Below, piece after piece: positions 34,637-44,354 of a DNA stretch of 64,000 nt; the first letter of the stretch is position 1, and the number at the start of each line of letters is the position of its first letter. Position numbers and translations under genes: made by a program. Origin of the DNA: JAHRAW01 sp963693025 (GTDB lineage Bacteria > Pseudomonadota > Gammaproteobacteria > Arenicellales > Poriferihabitantaceae); the NCBI GenBank assembly GCA_963693025.1, contig OY843749.1, positions 62,001 through 126,000 on the forward strand, in the 5' to 3' direction. Under the pieces are notes generated by a model that saw only the letters and a list, made by a program, of their open reading frames with translations, searched no databases and was not told the DNA's origin.

Positions 34637-35826
34637 TTGTATCGGGCTTTGATCGCCTTGATGCGGGTTTTGGTATAAGTGGCGGCGATGGTCAGCGTGA
34701 TGGTTTTTATCATTTCGCGCACCGTTTCCTCGCTGTCCAGATTGTGCAATATCTGAATGTCGGCGTTGTCCGCCTCCGACAACAGCGCCGATTGCAACTG
34801 CCAAATGTCATCGATTTTTTTAAGATAGCGCGCCGCCCGGCGTTGCTGGGTTTTCGCCCGGCGCCCCTTGATGCGGCTAATCAGCGAATCCTTGTCGAGC
34901 ACGCACAGCGTAAACGGCACGATGACGGCGTCGTTTGCTGAGATGTGTTGCAACAGCGTGGGCCGAATGTGGACGCCCTCAATAATCATCGAGACGCGCT
35001 CGTTCAAGGCGCGCTGCAACACCGCCTGACACGCCACCTCCACGAGTTCGGTCTGGCGCTGAAAACCGTACAGCAAGTTTTCCCCGTCCTTGACGGTGTA
35101 AATGTCGGCGCTGTCGAGCGCCCCGCCCGCGTTGAACGAGGAAGTGTGCAGCAACGGCGAGACGCGCTCGGGGATGAGGATGCGCATGACTTCGCGCAGC
35201 ATGTCGGTGGACTGCGTGCGCACGATGCCGAGGCCGTTGGCGAGTTCGGTCGCCACGGTGCTCTTGCCGGTGCCGGGCACGCCGCCGAGCAAGACCAGCA
35301 ACGGCTGGTCGTTGTCGATGAAGTCGTCCCATATCAAATAGCAGTCGGCGTATTCCTGGCTCAGTTCTTTTTTGATGGCTTGATAGGTGGCGGCGGTCAA
35401 TTTTTCGGTGGTGATCTGCCGCTGCTTGTCGCGAATCAGTTTGCTGTGAATCAGGCGGGCGATGGAGTTGCACTTGTTGCGCGGCAACGAAGAACTTTCC
35501 AGCCGCTGGGCGTGGATGCCGCGCGAAAACGGGGCGCTGTGGCCGTCGCTGTAAACCACCTGCAGATTTTCCCGGTAAATGTCCGCGCGGCGGTAACGCT
35601 GCAACACCTTGCCGGGATGGTATTCGGTCAACGCCTCAATGATGCGCGCGCGCAAATCCGCGGTGGTTATCGCATCCGTGTCGTCCAAGTCATCGCGAAT
35701 ATCGGTCGCCAGCCGATAAGCCCCGGTAAAATCCAACCCTGCGTCTTGCAACGAGCGCGTCAGCATTCCTCGCAAGAAAGGAATCCGAGTGTTGCGTTGC
35801 TCGTCGATTACCAGGAGTTTTGCCAT
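34633..35826 (-). CDS. 2-phosphoglycerate kinase-like P-loop kinase with N-terminal ATP-cone-like domain
   Basis: 397 residues. Residues 1-90 resemble an ATP-cone regulatory domain (MAKLLVIDEQRNTRIPFLRG, DAITTADLRARIIEALTEYH). The kinase part (about 165-397) has Walker A LLVLLGGVPGTGKSTVATEL (181-190), then RTQSTDMLREVMRILIPERV and MIIEGVHIRPTLL. The arrangement matches archaeal 2-phosphoglycerate kinase, which forms 2,3-bisphosphoglycerate, the precursor of the thermolyte cyclic 2,3-diphosphoglycerate. No cyclic-diphosphoglycerate synthetase is seen here. It is translationally coupled to the mutase downstream. Confidence 0.78.
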   Translation of the reverse strand: MAKLLVIDEQRNTRIPFLRGMLTRSLQDAGLDFTGAYRLATDIRDDLDDTDAITTADLRARIIEALTEYHPGKVLQRYRRADIYRENLQVVYSDGHSAPFSRGIHAQRLESSSLPRNKCNSIARLIHSKLIRDKQRQITTEKLTAATYQAIKKELSQEYADCYLIWDDFIDNDQPLLVLLGGVPGTGKSTVATELANGLGIVRTQSTDMLREVMRILIPERVSPLLHTSSFNAGGALDSADIYTVKDGENLLYGFQRQTELVEVACQAVLQRALNERVSMIIEGVHIRPTLLQHISANDAVIVPFTLCVLDKDSLISRIKGRRAKTQQRRAARYLKKIDDIWQLQSALLSEADNADIQILHNLDSEETVREMIKTITLTIAATYTKTRIKAIKARYK

Positions 35827-35888
35827 GGCGTGTGTGGGGGTGTTGTTGTGCTGGTGTTGGAGGATAGCAAATTATGGGTACTTAAAAA

Positions 35889-35992
35889 GCCCGTGCCAGT
35901 CTTAGGGAGATTCCCGAGGACGTAAGTGTCCGTAAGCCGCCGCTTAAAAGAAGAAGCGCGGCGGCAACGGACACTAACGCTCGAGAATGACG
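35889..35992 (-). repeat. MITE-like repeat, truncated inverted copy (copy 6)
   Basis: An inverted copy with hairpin 1 and one arm of hairpin 2, broken at GCCCGTGCCAGTCTTAG. The break falls at the same internal position as in the copy at 28227-28328. It is separated by 9 bp from a full inverted copy. Confidence 0.8.
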
Positions 35993-36001
35993 GGTATAAC
36001 T

Positions 36002-36204
36002 CGTCATTCTCGGATGATAGAAAAATAAGGAGCCGGTAGGCGACCATATTTTTCATCACCTTCGGGAATCTCCCTAAGGCTACCGTGAATTCCAACAAAG
36101 CCCGTGCCAGTCTTAGGGAGATTCCCGAGGACGCAAGTGTCCGTAAGCCGCCGCTTAAAAGAAAAGGCGCGGCGGCAAACGGACACTAACGCTCGAGAAT
36201 GACG
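36002..36204 (-). repeat. MITE-like repeat, full inverted copy (copy 7)
   Basis: A complete copy in reverse orientation, with CGTCATTCTCGGATGATAG at the left and GCTCGAGAATGACG at the right. Both hairpins are present. It lies in tandem with the truncated copy; together they occupy most of the gap upstream of the kinase gene and downstream of avtA. Confidence 0.85.
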
Positions 36205-36245
36205 AAGTTGTTGTGAATGACGGGTGGAACCGCCACCCGCCGCAA

Positions 36246-37514
36246 CTACGCGCCATCCGAATAAGCGCGCCGCACTTCTTCGGCGATGATGCTTATGCCG
36301 CGCTCGACCTGTGCAGGGTCGGCGGCGTAGGTTATTCGGATGCATTCGTGCCGGTGTTGCCAGCGTTCTGTTAGGCCGGGGAAGAAGTGTTGGCCATCGA
36401 TGACGAATACGCCGCGCTGTTTCAAGCGTTGATATAACACCTCGCTTGAAATCGGCAGCCCCGGAAACCATAGCCATAGAAAAATCGCGCCTTCCGAGTT
36501 GTGGATTCGGACCGGCAAGCCAGCCATGCGCTCGCGGATGTGGTTGATTGCTTGATGCGAGCGCTGTTGGTAGTAGGGGACGATGAGGTCGTCGCACAGT
36601 GGCAGCAGTTCCCGGCTCTGCAGCAGCCGCGTCACCAGCGAGGGACCGAAGCTGCCCGGCGCCAGCGTGAAAATGGCGTTGGCGCCGGTGATTTGCTCGA
36701 TGACGTCGGGGTTGGCGATGATGATGCCGGTGCGCGCGCCGGGCAAGCCGAGTTTGGATAAACTCAAGCAGAGGATGATGTGCTCATCCCAGATGGGTTT
36801 GGCGCGGTTGAACACGATGCCGGGGAAGGGCGGCCCGTATGCGCCGTCCACAATCAACGGCACGCCGGCTTCCACGGTCAGCGCATGCAGTTTGTCGACC
36901 TCGTCGTCGGTGACCACGTTGCCGGTCGGATTGGTCGGGCGGGAGACGCAGACCGCGCCAATATCGCCGCCGATTTTCAAGCGCTCAAAATCCACGCGGT
37001 ATTTGAAAAACAACTCGTCCAGGTCTTCAATCACCGGCTTGTTGGCGGCGAAGACGGGCTCGTCGCCGAGGCCGACGTCGGCGTATCCAATGTATTCGGG
37101 GGTCATCGGCAGCAGGATTTTTTTGAATGCACCGTCGGCGTAGCGCCCGGCAAACAGGTTGAACAAAATGCCGAAGCCGGCTTGGCTGCCGTTGGTGACC
37201 GCGATGTTGGCGGGCGCAAGCGGCCAGCCGAAACGCTGCGACAACAAGTCGGCGAGCGCTTCGATGAAGGCGCCGTTTCCCTGCGGCGAATCGTAGTCGC
37301 CGACCATGCGCTCAAACTTCCCGCCATCGGCGAGCATCGCCTCCATTTCCGCGCGGAACACCGCTTCCACTTCGGGTATGGACGCCGGATTGCCGCCGCC
37401 GAGCATTTGAATTTCGACGCGCCGGTTGAGCGCTTCGCCGAGGTCTTGCATCAGCCGCAGGATGCCGCTGTCGCGCTTGAACTGCCCGGAAAAAGTGGAA
37501 TACTTCATTGTCAC
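36246..37514 (-). CDS. avtA: Valine-pyruvate aminotransferase
   Basis: 422 residues of the class I/II aminotransferase family. AvtA marks are YSTFSGQFKRDSGILRLMQD, LGGGNPASIPEVEAVFR, NIAVTNGSQAGFGILFNLFA, RPTNPTGNVVTDDEV, the PLP-lysine region CLSLSKLGLPGARTGIIIA and FLWLWFPGLPI. It exchanges amino groups between valine and pyruvate/alanine. It lies 79 bp downstream of prc on the same strand. Confidence 0.9.
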   Translation of the reverse strand: MTMKYSTFSGQFKRDSGILRLMQDLGEALNRRVEIQMLGGGNPASIPEVEAVFRAEMEAMLADGGKFERMVGDYDSPQGNGAFIEALADLLSQRFGWPLAPANIAVTNGSQAGFGILFNLFAGRYADGAFKKILLPMTPEYIGYADVGLGDEPVFAANKPVIEDLDELFFKYRVDFERLKIGGDIGAVCVSRPTNPTGNVVTDDEVDKLHALTVEAGVPLIVDGAYGPPFPGIVFNRAKPIWDEHIILCLSLSKLGLPGARTGIIIANPDVIEQITGANAIFTLAPGSFGPSLVTRLLQSRELLPLCDDLIVPYYQQRSHQAINHIRERMAGLPVRIHNSEGAIFLWLWFPGLPISSEVLYQRLKQRGVFVIDGQHFFPGLTERWQHRHECIRITYAADPAQVERGISIIAEEVRRAYSDGA

Positions 37515-37593
37515 GCGGATTTAATTCGCAAGCGCAAGCGCAGCCGACGCTCGCACCGCCGCCGTGTCAACCGGCATCCGCTCGCACTGCTGC

Positions 37594-39783
<2,190 letters not shown>

Positions 39784-39856
39784 TGCAATTTCCGGGAGTG
39801 AGGGCTCGGCGGTCGGCGCGCGGGTTTCGGTTGGCGTCGACCGAAGAGCCGCTATG

Positions 39857-42496
39857 TTATAGGTTTTCAAGCACTTTTGACAATGCTTCGGGCGAATCGT
39901 TGTGCAACAATTTGTTCTTCTCCACGATTAACGCCTGGTCAAAGCGCGGCAACAGCGCCGCGTCGTTCAGCGCCCAGGTCAGGTTGCGACCGCCGCGCAG
40001 TGCAATGATGCGGTCGAGAATGCGGGAAAAACTCTTGCTGTCCAGCCCCGACAACGCGTTGTTGATAATCAGAATGTCCGGGTTTTTGAGCAGCGTCCGC
40101 GCGAGGGTGAGTTTCTGCTGGGCGTTGGGTGCCAGTTTTGAGCCGCCCGCGCCCGCCGGACAGTTCAAGCCGGCGAGCACGATTTCCTGATTCAAGCCGG
40201 TCGATTTGAGCGTGTCACGAATGGTCTCGGTCACGCGCGGTTGCAGGTGTCCCTTGGCGTAGGCGATTCTGCCGAACAGCAGATTTTCCTGAACCGACAT
40301 GCCGTGATTGTATTGGTTGCGGTCGAAAAACCGAATCTGGTCGTTGTCCCGCCCCAACTCCTCCATCAACATTTTGCGCGCGCTCAACACCTTTTCCTGA
40401 ATCGTCGGCGTAATCAAGTCGAGGCGGTGGCGAGCCGGGCAGAGTTTGAAACTCACCGCCGACAGTTTGGCTTGCTGCTGCGGCGTCATCGCCGCCGCCC
40501 CGTCCGCGCCCGCCGCCGCCACCAGGCGTTGATAGTCGGGCAGTTCGGCGGCCTTGATGAAACTGAATTGGTCGAACAACTCGCTGTCGTCGGGCACATC
40601 CGAAAACAACTCCACCATCAAACCCGCCAGTTCCAAGCCAATGTCGCCGAGTTCCCGGCGCAAGCCCGTGGTGTCCAGAATTTGTTTGACCAGCGGGTTG
40701 GCGGCGAGAAAATCCGCCACCGGCATCCGCCCTCTCGGCGTGCCGAAGAGCAGGTTTTCCTCGACCGTCAGGTTGTGAATATACTGCTCCGGGTCGAGCG
40801 GCTCGATGATGGCGCCGGCTTCGATTTGGTTAATTTGCTCGATCAATTGGTCGCGCAGCGTCACGATTTGCTCCGCCAACTGCTCGGGAATATCGATGTC
40901 CTCGGTGGTGCGCAACGCCAGCGTCAGCAACTCGTCATCCAACTCAACGCATTCGATGATGTCGAGCACGATTTGCCTGAACTCCGCCGGGTCGCCCGCG
41001 CCCGAGAGCCGAATATCAACCCAGTCCGCGGCAATATCCTGGGTTGAATTGCCCGAGGCGAGGGATTCCTTGATGAATGCGCGGCGCGCGTCGTCGGTGG
41101 TGTCGGCGTCGGCGGCGTCGGCTTGCGCCTGCGGCTGATGTTTGAGTCCGTAATACAGGTTGTCGCCGATGGACGCATTGAACAGGCGCGAGGCGGCGGA
41201 GCAATACCCGATGCGCTGGCCCGTGACCGCTTCGGGCAGGGCGTGCAAGTCGTCCGCCCCGACGCTGAGCGACCCGGAACTGGGCGACAACAACCGCGCC
41301 AGCAGTTGCGTGAGTTCGTCGGCGGCGGTGCCGTCCTTGCTTAGAATGACGCTGTGCCGCTCGCTGTCAATCTCAAAATTGAATTCGTCCACGCGCGTGG
41401 CGGCTTCTTCCACATAACTCAAACGATTCGCCCGAATGTTGCCGCTCAGCCGGCGCTCCCCATCCGGTTGCGTCTCCTCGCCGTCCTTCGGCGGAGCGTC
41501 CGCGGTCACGCCGGGGGGGTCGAACTGCTCGATGATTTGCGCATACTTAACTTTGACATCCTCGGTGATTTGGTAGAACTTCAACAACTCCTTCCACGGC
41601 GGCGAGATGTCTTTGTAAGCCGCCAGCACCGCCACCAGCGCGCCCAGCGACAACTCGTTTTTCAGCACCAAATAACCGCCGATGGAGTAGAAAAAGAACG
41701 GCGTCAGTTGCGCCAGGAAGTTGTTGAGGAACTTGATGAAAAATTTGCGGCGGTAGATTTCATTGCGAATGACGAAGATGCCGCCGAGCCGCTTGCTGAT
41801 GTCGGCTTGCTCAAAATGCCCGGTGTCGTTGGCGTGAATGTCGGCGATGCCGGTGACCGATTCGCCGATGCGGTCGGCGAGTTTGCGCACATTCTGCACG
41901 CGCTGTTTGCTCAGTTGGTTGACCTTGTGCTGCAGGCGGGGAATCAAATAAATCTGCGGCGGATAGAGCGCGATGGACGCCAGCCCCAACCAGAAATCTT
42001 GCACGAAGATGAACGACAAGTAGGTAATCAGCAAGCCGCCCTGCATCACCGGCAGCGCGACCGAATCGCCGATGAACCCGCCCAGCGGCTCGGTTTCCGC
42101 GGTCACCATCGGAATCACTTCGCTGGCGCTCAGGTTTTTGAAATGCGGCAGCGGAAAGCGCAGGATGCGGGTATACAACGTGTATCTAAAACGCCGCAGC
42201 ATGCGCTCCCCGAGCACGCCACGATACACGTTGATGATGTATTTCATCCCGCCATTGATGATGACCATGGCGAGGAAGGCGCAACTCAGCATCAACAAAT
42301 ACTGAATCTGCGTCAGTTCATAACCCAGTATGCCGAAGGTGATATTGCCGCCGCCGATCGCCTTGTTGATGATGAGTTTGGGTATTTCCAGCGAATAATA
42401 AACCAGCGGCATCGACGCCACGGTCATCAGCACCAGCCAAATCTGATCCTTGCGGGTATGGCTCAGAATGTATTTGTAAATGGATTTTTCCATCAT
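39857..42496 (-). CDS. ABC-exporter-like membrane protein with degenerate, expanded nucleotide-binding domain
   Basis: 879 residues. About 1-310 form a type I ABC exporter membrane domain (helices near 20-40, 62-82, 150-180, 262-295). The rest should be the ATPase domain but every catalytic motif is changed: the Walker A place reads SKDGTAADELTQLL (386-399), the signature reads GSKLAPNAQQKLTLAR (785-800), Walker B reads DILIINNALSGLD (807-819) with NN in place of DE, and the switch His is lost (TWALNDAALLP). A Q-loop-like motif occurs three times (SIGDNLYYG at 442, TVEENLLFG at 577, SVQENLLFG at 734), so the middle has been expanded by internal duplication. It sits in one run with a cNMP-binding protein and a nucleotide cyclase. 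A regulated channel or flippase that does not hydrolyse ATP is one possibility. Confidence 0.75.
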   Translation of the reverse strand: MMEKSIYKYILSHTRKDQIWLVLMTVASMPLVYYSLEIPKLIINKAIGGGNITFGILGYELTQIQYLLMLSCAFLAMVIINGGMKYIINVYRGVLGERMLRRFRYTLYTRILRFPLPHFKNLSASEVIPMVTAETEPLGGFIGDSVALPVMQGGLLITYLSFIFVQDFWLGLASIALYPPQIYLIPRLQHKVNQLSKQRVQNVRKLADRIGESVTGIADIHANDTGHFEQADISKRLGGIFVIRNEIYRRKFFIKFLNNFLAQLTPFFFYSIGGYLVLKNELSLGALVAVLAAYKDISPPWKELLKFYQITEDVKVKYAQIIEQFDPPGVTADAPPKDGEETQPDGERRLSGNIRANRLSYVEEAATRVDEFNFEIDSERHSVILSKDGTAADELTQLLARLLSPSSGSLSVGADDLHALPEAVTGQRIGYCSAASRLFNASIGDNLYYGLKHQPQAQADAADADTTDDARRAFIKESLASGNSTQDIAADWVDIRLSGAGDPAEFRQIVLDIIECVELDDELLTLALRTTEDIDIPEQLAEQIVTLRDQLIEQINQIEAGAIIEPLDPEQYIHNLTVEENLLFGTPRGRMPVADFLAANPLVKQILDTTGLRRELGDIGLELAGLMVELFSDVPDDSELFDQFSFIKAAELPDYQRLVAAAGADGAAAMTPQQQAKLSAVSFKLCPARHRLDLITPTIQEKVLSARKMLMEELGRDNDQIRFFDRNQYNHGMSVQENLLFGRIAYAKGHLQPRVTETIRDTLKSTGLNQEIVLAGLNCPAGAGGSKLAPNAQQKLTLARTLLKNPDILIINNALSGLDSKSFSRILDRIIALRGGRNLTWALNDAALLPRFDQALIVEKNKLLHNDSPEALSKVLENL

Positions 42497-42520
42497 CCGG
42501 CGCCACCGCAGGCGGCGGCT

Positions 42521-43021
42521 TTACTCATCCGCCAGCCGGTCAAGACGGGTCTGCAAATCGGCGGCATGACGGCTGGTCTCCGCCAGTTTGGCGCTCAGCG
42601 TTTGCAGCACATGCAGCGCCACCGGCGGATTGCCCGTCACCAATTCCAAAAACCGCTGATTGGGAATGTTGAGCGCCGTCACCGCACCGCGCGCCTTGAC
42701 GCTGGCGGTCCGCCCGGCGCCGCTCAACACCGCCATTTCACCAATCAAACTATTCGCCGGCGAAGTCGCCAACAACACCGCCTGCCCGTCAGGGTCGCTG
42801 CCGATAATCTCAACCACGCCCTTGAGAATGACATACACACAATCCGAAGCCTCGCCCTGATGGAACAAGTAATCCTGATCCGCATAGTCAAACACATCGC
42901 AAGTGAACGCCAGCAATTTTAGTTGCTTGCCGTCCAAACTCGACAACAACGGCACCTGCTTAAGTTGAAGCGCTTCTTTATCAACCGCCACTGCAAACCC
43001 CCCGGAAAAAATCCCAGTCAC
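42521..43021 (-). CDS. Cyclic-nucleotide-binding domain protein without DNA-binding domain
   Basis: 166 residues. Residues 18-140 form one cNMP-binding beta barrel (VPLLSSLDGKQLKLLAFTCD, LFHQGEASDCVYVILKGVVE). The phosphate-binding cassette LIGEMAVLSGAGRTASVKAR keeps the Glu and Arg that hold the cyclic phosphate and ribose. A short C-terminal helix (TSRHAADLQTRLDRLADE) replaces the helix-turn-helix of Crp, so it should act on a protein. It is 24 bp before the ABC-like gene and 99 bp after the cyclase gene on the same strand. Confidence 0.85.
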   Translation of the reverse strand: MTGIFSGGFAVAVDKEALQLKQVPLLSSLDGKQLKLLAFTCDVFDYADQDYLFHQGEASDCVYVILKGVVEIIGSDPDGQAVLLATSPANSLIGEMAVLSGAGRTASVKARGAVTALNIPNQRFLELVTGNPPVALHVLQTLSAKLAETSRHAADLQTRLDRLADE

Positions 43022-43120
43022 CGCCCCCTATTATGCCCGCCCCGGCGGTGAATACAACCGGCAAGCGCAATGGGTGGTGACGGGTTGGTTGTCTTGGGAC
43101 TGCCGCATAGCCCGCTACGC

Positions 43121-44323
43121 TCAAAGCGGGGCGAATAAGGGCATGGGTTTGGATACGTTTCGCAGTTTGAAGGTGCCGAGGGCGCGCCATTGGGTGTTGG
43201 TTAGGTTTCGGAATTTTTCGGAGACTATTATTTCTTCGTTGAGGTCGCGGCATTGGTCGGCGACTCGGGCGGCTTCGTTGGTGGCGGGACCGACGACGGA
43301 GAAGTTGAGGCGGTCGGGGATGCCGATGTTGCCGAACATGACTTTGCCCGAATGCAAGCCGATGCCGAAACCGAGCGTCTCTTCGCCGTGTGTTTGGCGG
43401 GCGCGGTTGAATTCGGCGAAGGCGGTTTTGGCTTGTAGCGCGGCTTGGAGCGCGAGGCGACCGGCTTGTTCGGCTCCGCCGAGTTTGGCGAAGGGGAAAA
43501 TGGCGAGGATGGAATCGCCGATGTAGTCGAGAATTTCGCCGTCGACCGCTTGCACCGCGTTGCCGGTGCATTCGAAGAAGCGGTTGAGCAATTCGAGGAA
43601 CACTTCTTTGCCGAGCGATTCGGCGAGCCGGGTGGAGGAGCGCAGGTCGGAGAACCAGATAATCGCTTCGATGTCCTCGCCGTCTCCGCGCTGGATTTGC
43701 CCGGCGAGTATGCGTTTGCCGGCGTCCGCGCCGAGATACGCCGAGACGACGTTCTCCGCCAGTTGCTGGCGCATGGCGAGGCGCAACACCACCGCCAGCC
43801 GGGATTGCAGGTGGCGCAGGTCGGCGACATCGCGCTCGCTCCAGCCGGCGGGCGCGTCGGTACTCCAGGACATCAGCACGCCGTCTTTCCGTTGGATGGC
43901 GGTTTGCGGGTCGCCGAACGGCGTCAGCAGGGCGAGGTAGTCGGTCGCGCCTTTGGCTTGCATTTCGCGGATGACCGGATAGTCGCCGCCCTCGCCGTTG
44001 TGGATGCGCAGGCGGTATTCGCCGAGCCCGTTTTCTACCATGTGGCATAGCGGGCTTTGCAGCCACGCATCCGACACGGTGCCGGTGTGCCCATACGGGT
44101 CCAACTTCCACCCTTCACCGCGCACCCAGGTGAACTCGGTGCCGGCATACAGGGGATGCAGGGTCTGCGTGGAGACGTGGAGCCGGTAGAGCGGATAGCC
44201 CGCCGCCACCAGCCTTTCCGCGGTTTCGGCCACCAGCGCTTTGAGGACGAAGTCGGTCAGCGCCTGGGTGAGCATCCAGTTGATGGTGGGGCGGATGCGG
44301 CTCAAGCGGTCGTTGCCGGGCAT
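43121..44323 (-). CDS. Class III adenylate/guanylate cyclase with N-terminal sensor-like domain
   Basis: 400 residues. Residues 1-190 resemble the N-terminal half of proteobacterial cyclases (FTWVRGEGWKLDPYGH, SDAWLQSPLCHMVENG, GATDYLALLTPFGDPQTAIQ), possibly a degenerate GAF fold. The cyclase domain (about 195-400) has metal Asp226 (IIWFSDLRSSTRLAESLG) and Asp270 (EILDYIGDSILAIFPFAK) and the transition-state pair Asn349/Arg353 (VVGPATNEAARVADQC). The purine-choosing residues are unusual: Asp266 where a Lys is normal and Ser342 where Asp/Thr is normal. It heads a run with a cNMP-binding protein and a degenerate ABC protein, the probable signal target. Confidence 0.87.
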   Translation of the reverse strand: MPGNDRLSRIRPTINWMLTQALTDFVLKALVAETAERLVAAGYPLYRLHVSTQTLHPLYAGTEFTWVRGEGWKLDPYGHTGTVSDAWLQSPLCHMVENGLGEYRLRIHNGEGGDYPVIREMQAKGATDYLALLTPFGDPQTAIQRKDGVLMSWSTDAPAGWSERDVADLRHLQSRLAVVLRLAMRQQLAENVVSAYLGADAGKRILAGQIQRGDGEDIEAIIWFSDLRSSTRLAESLGKEVFLELLNRFFECTGNAVQAVDGEILDYIGDSILAIFPFAKLGGAEQAGRLALQAALQAKTAFAEFNRARQTHGEETLGFGIGLHSGKVMFGNIGIPDRLNFSVVGPATNEAARVADQCRDLNEEIIVSEKFRNLTNTQWRALGTFKLRNVSKPMPLFAPL

Positions 44324-44354
44324 GGGTCGGTGTTTGGGCGGGGGCGTCCGCGCG

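Noticed and set aside
40000..42496. The ABC-like protein as the exporter of the RiPP peptides
   Set aside because: It is about 18 kb away, has no peptidase domain, has a ruined ATPase domain and is tied to the cyclase module.
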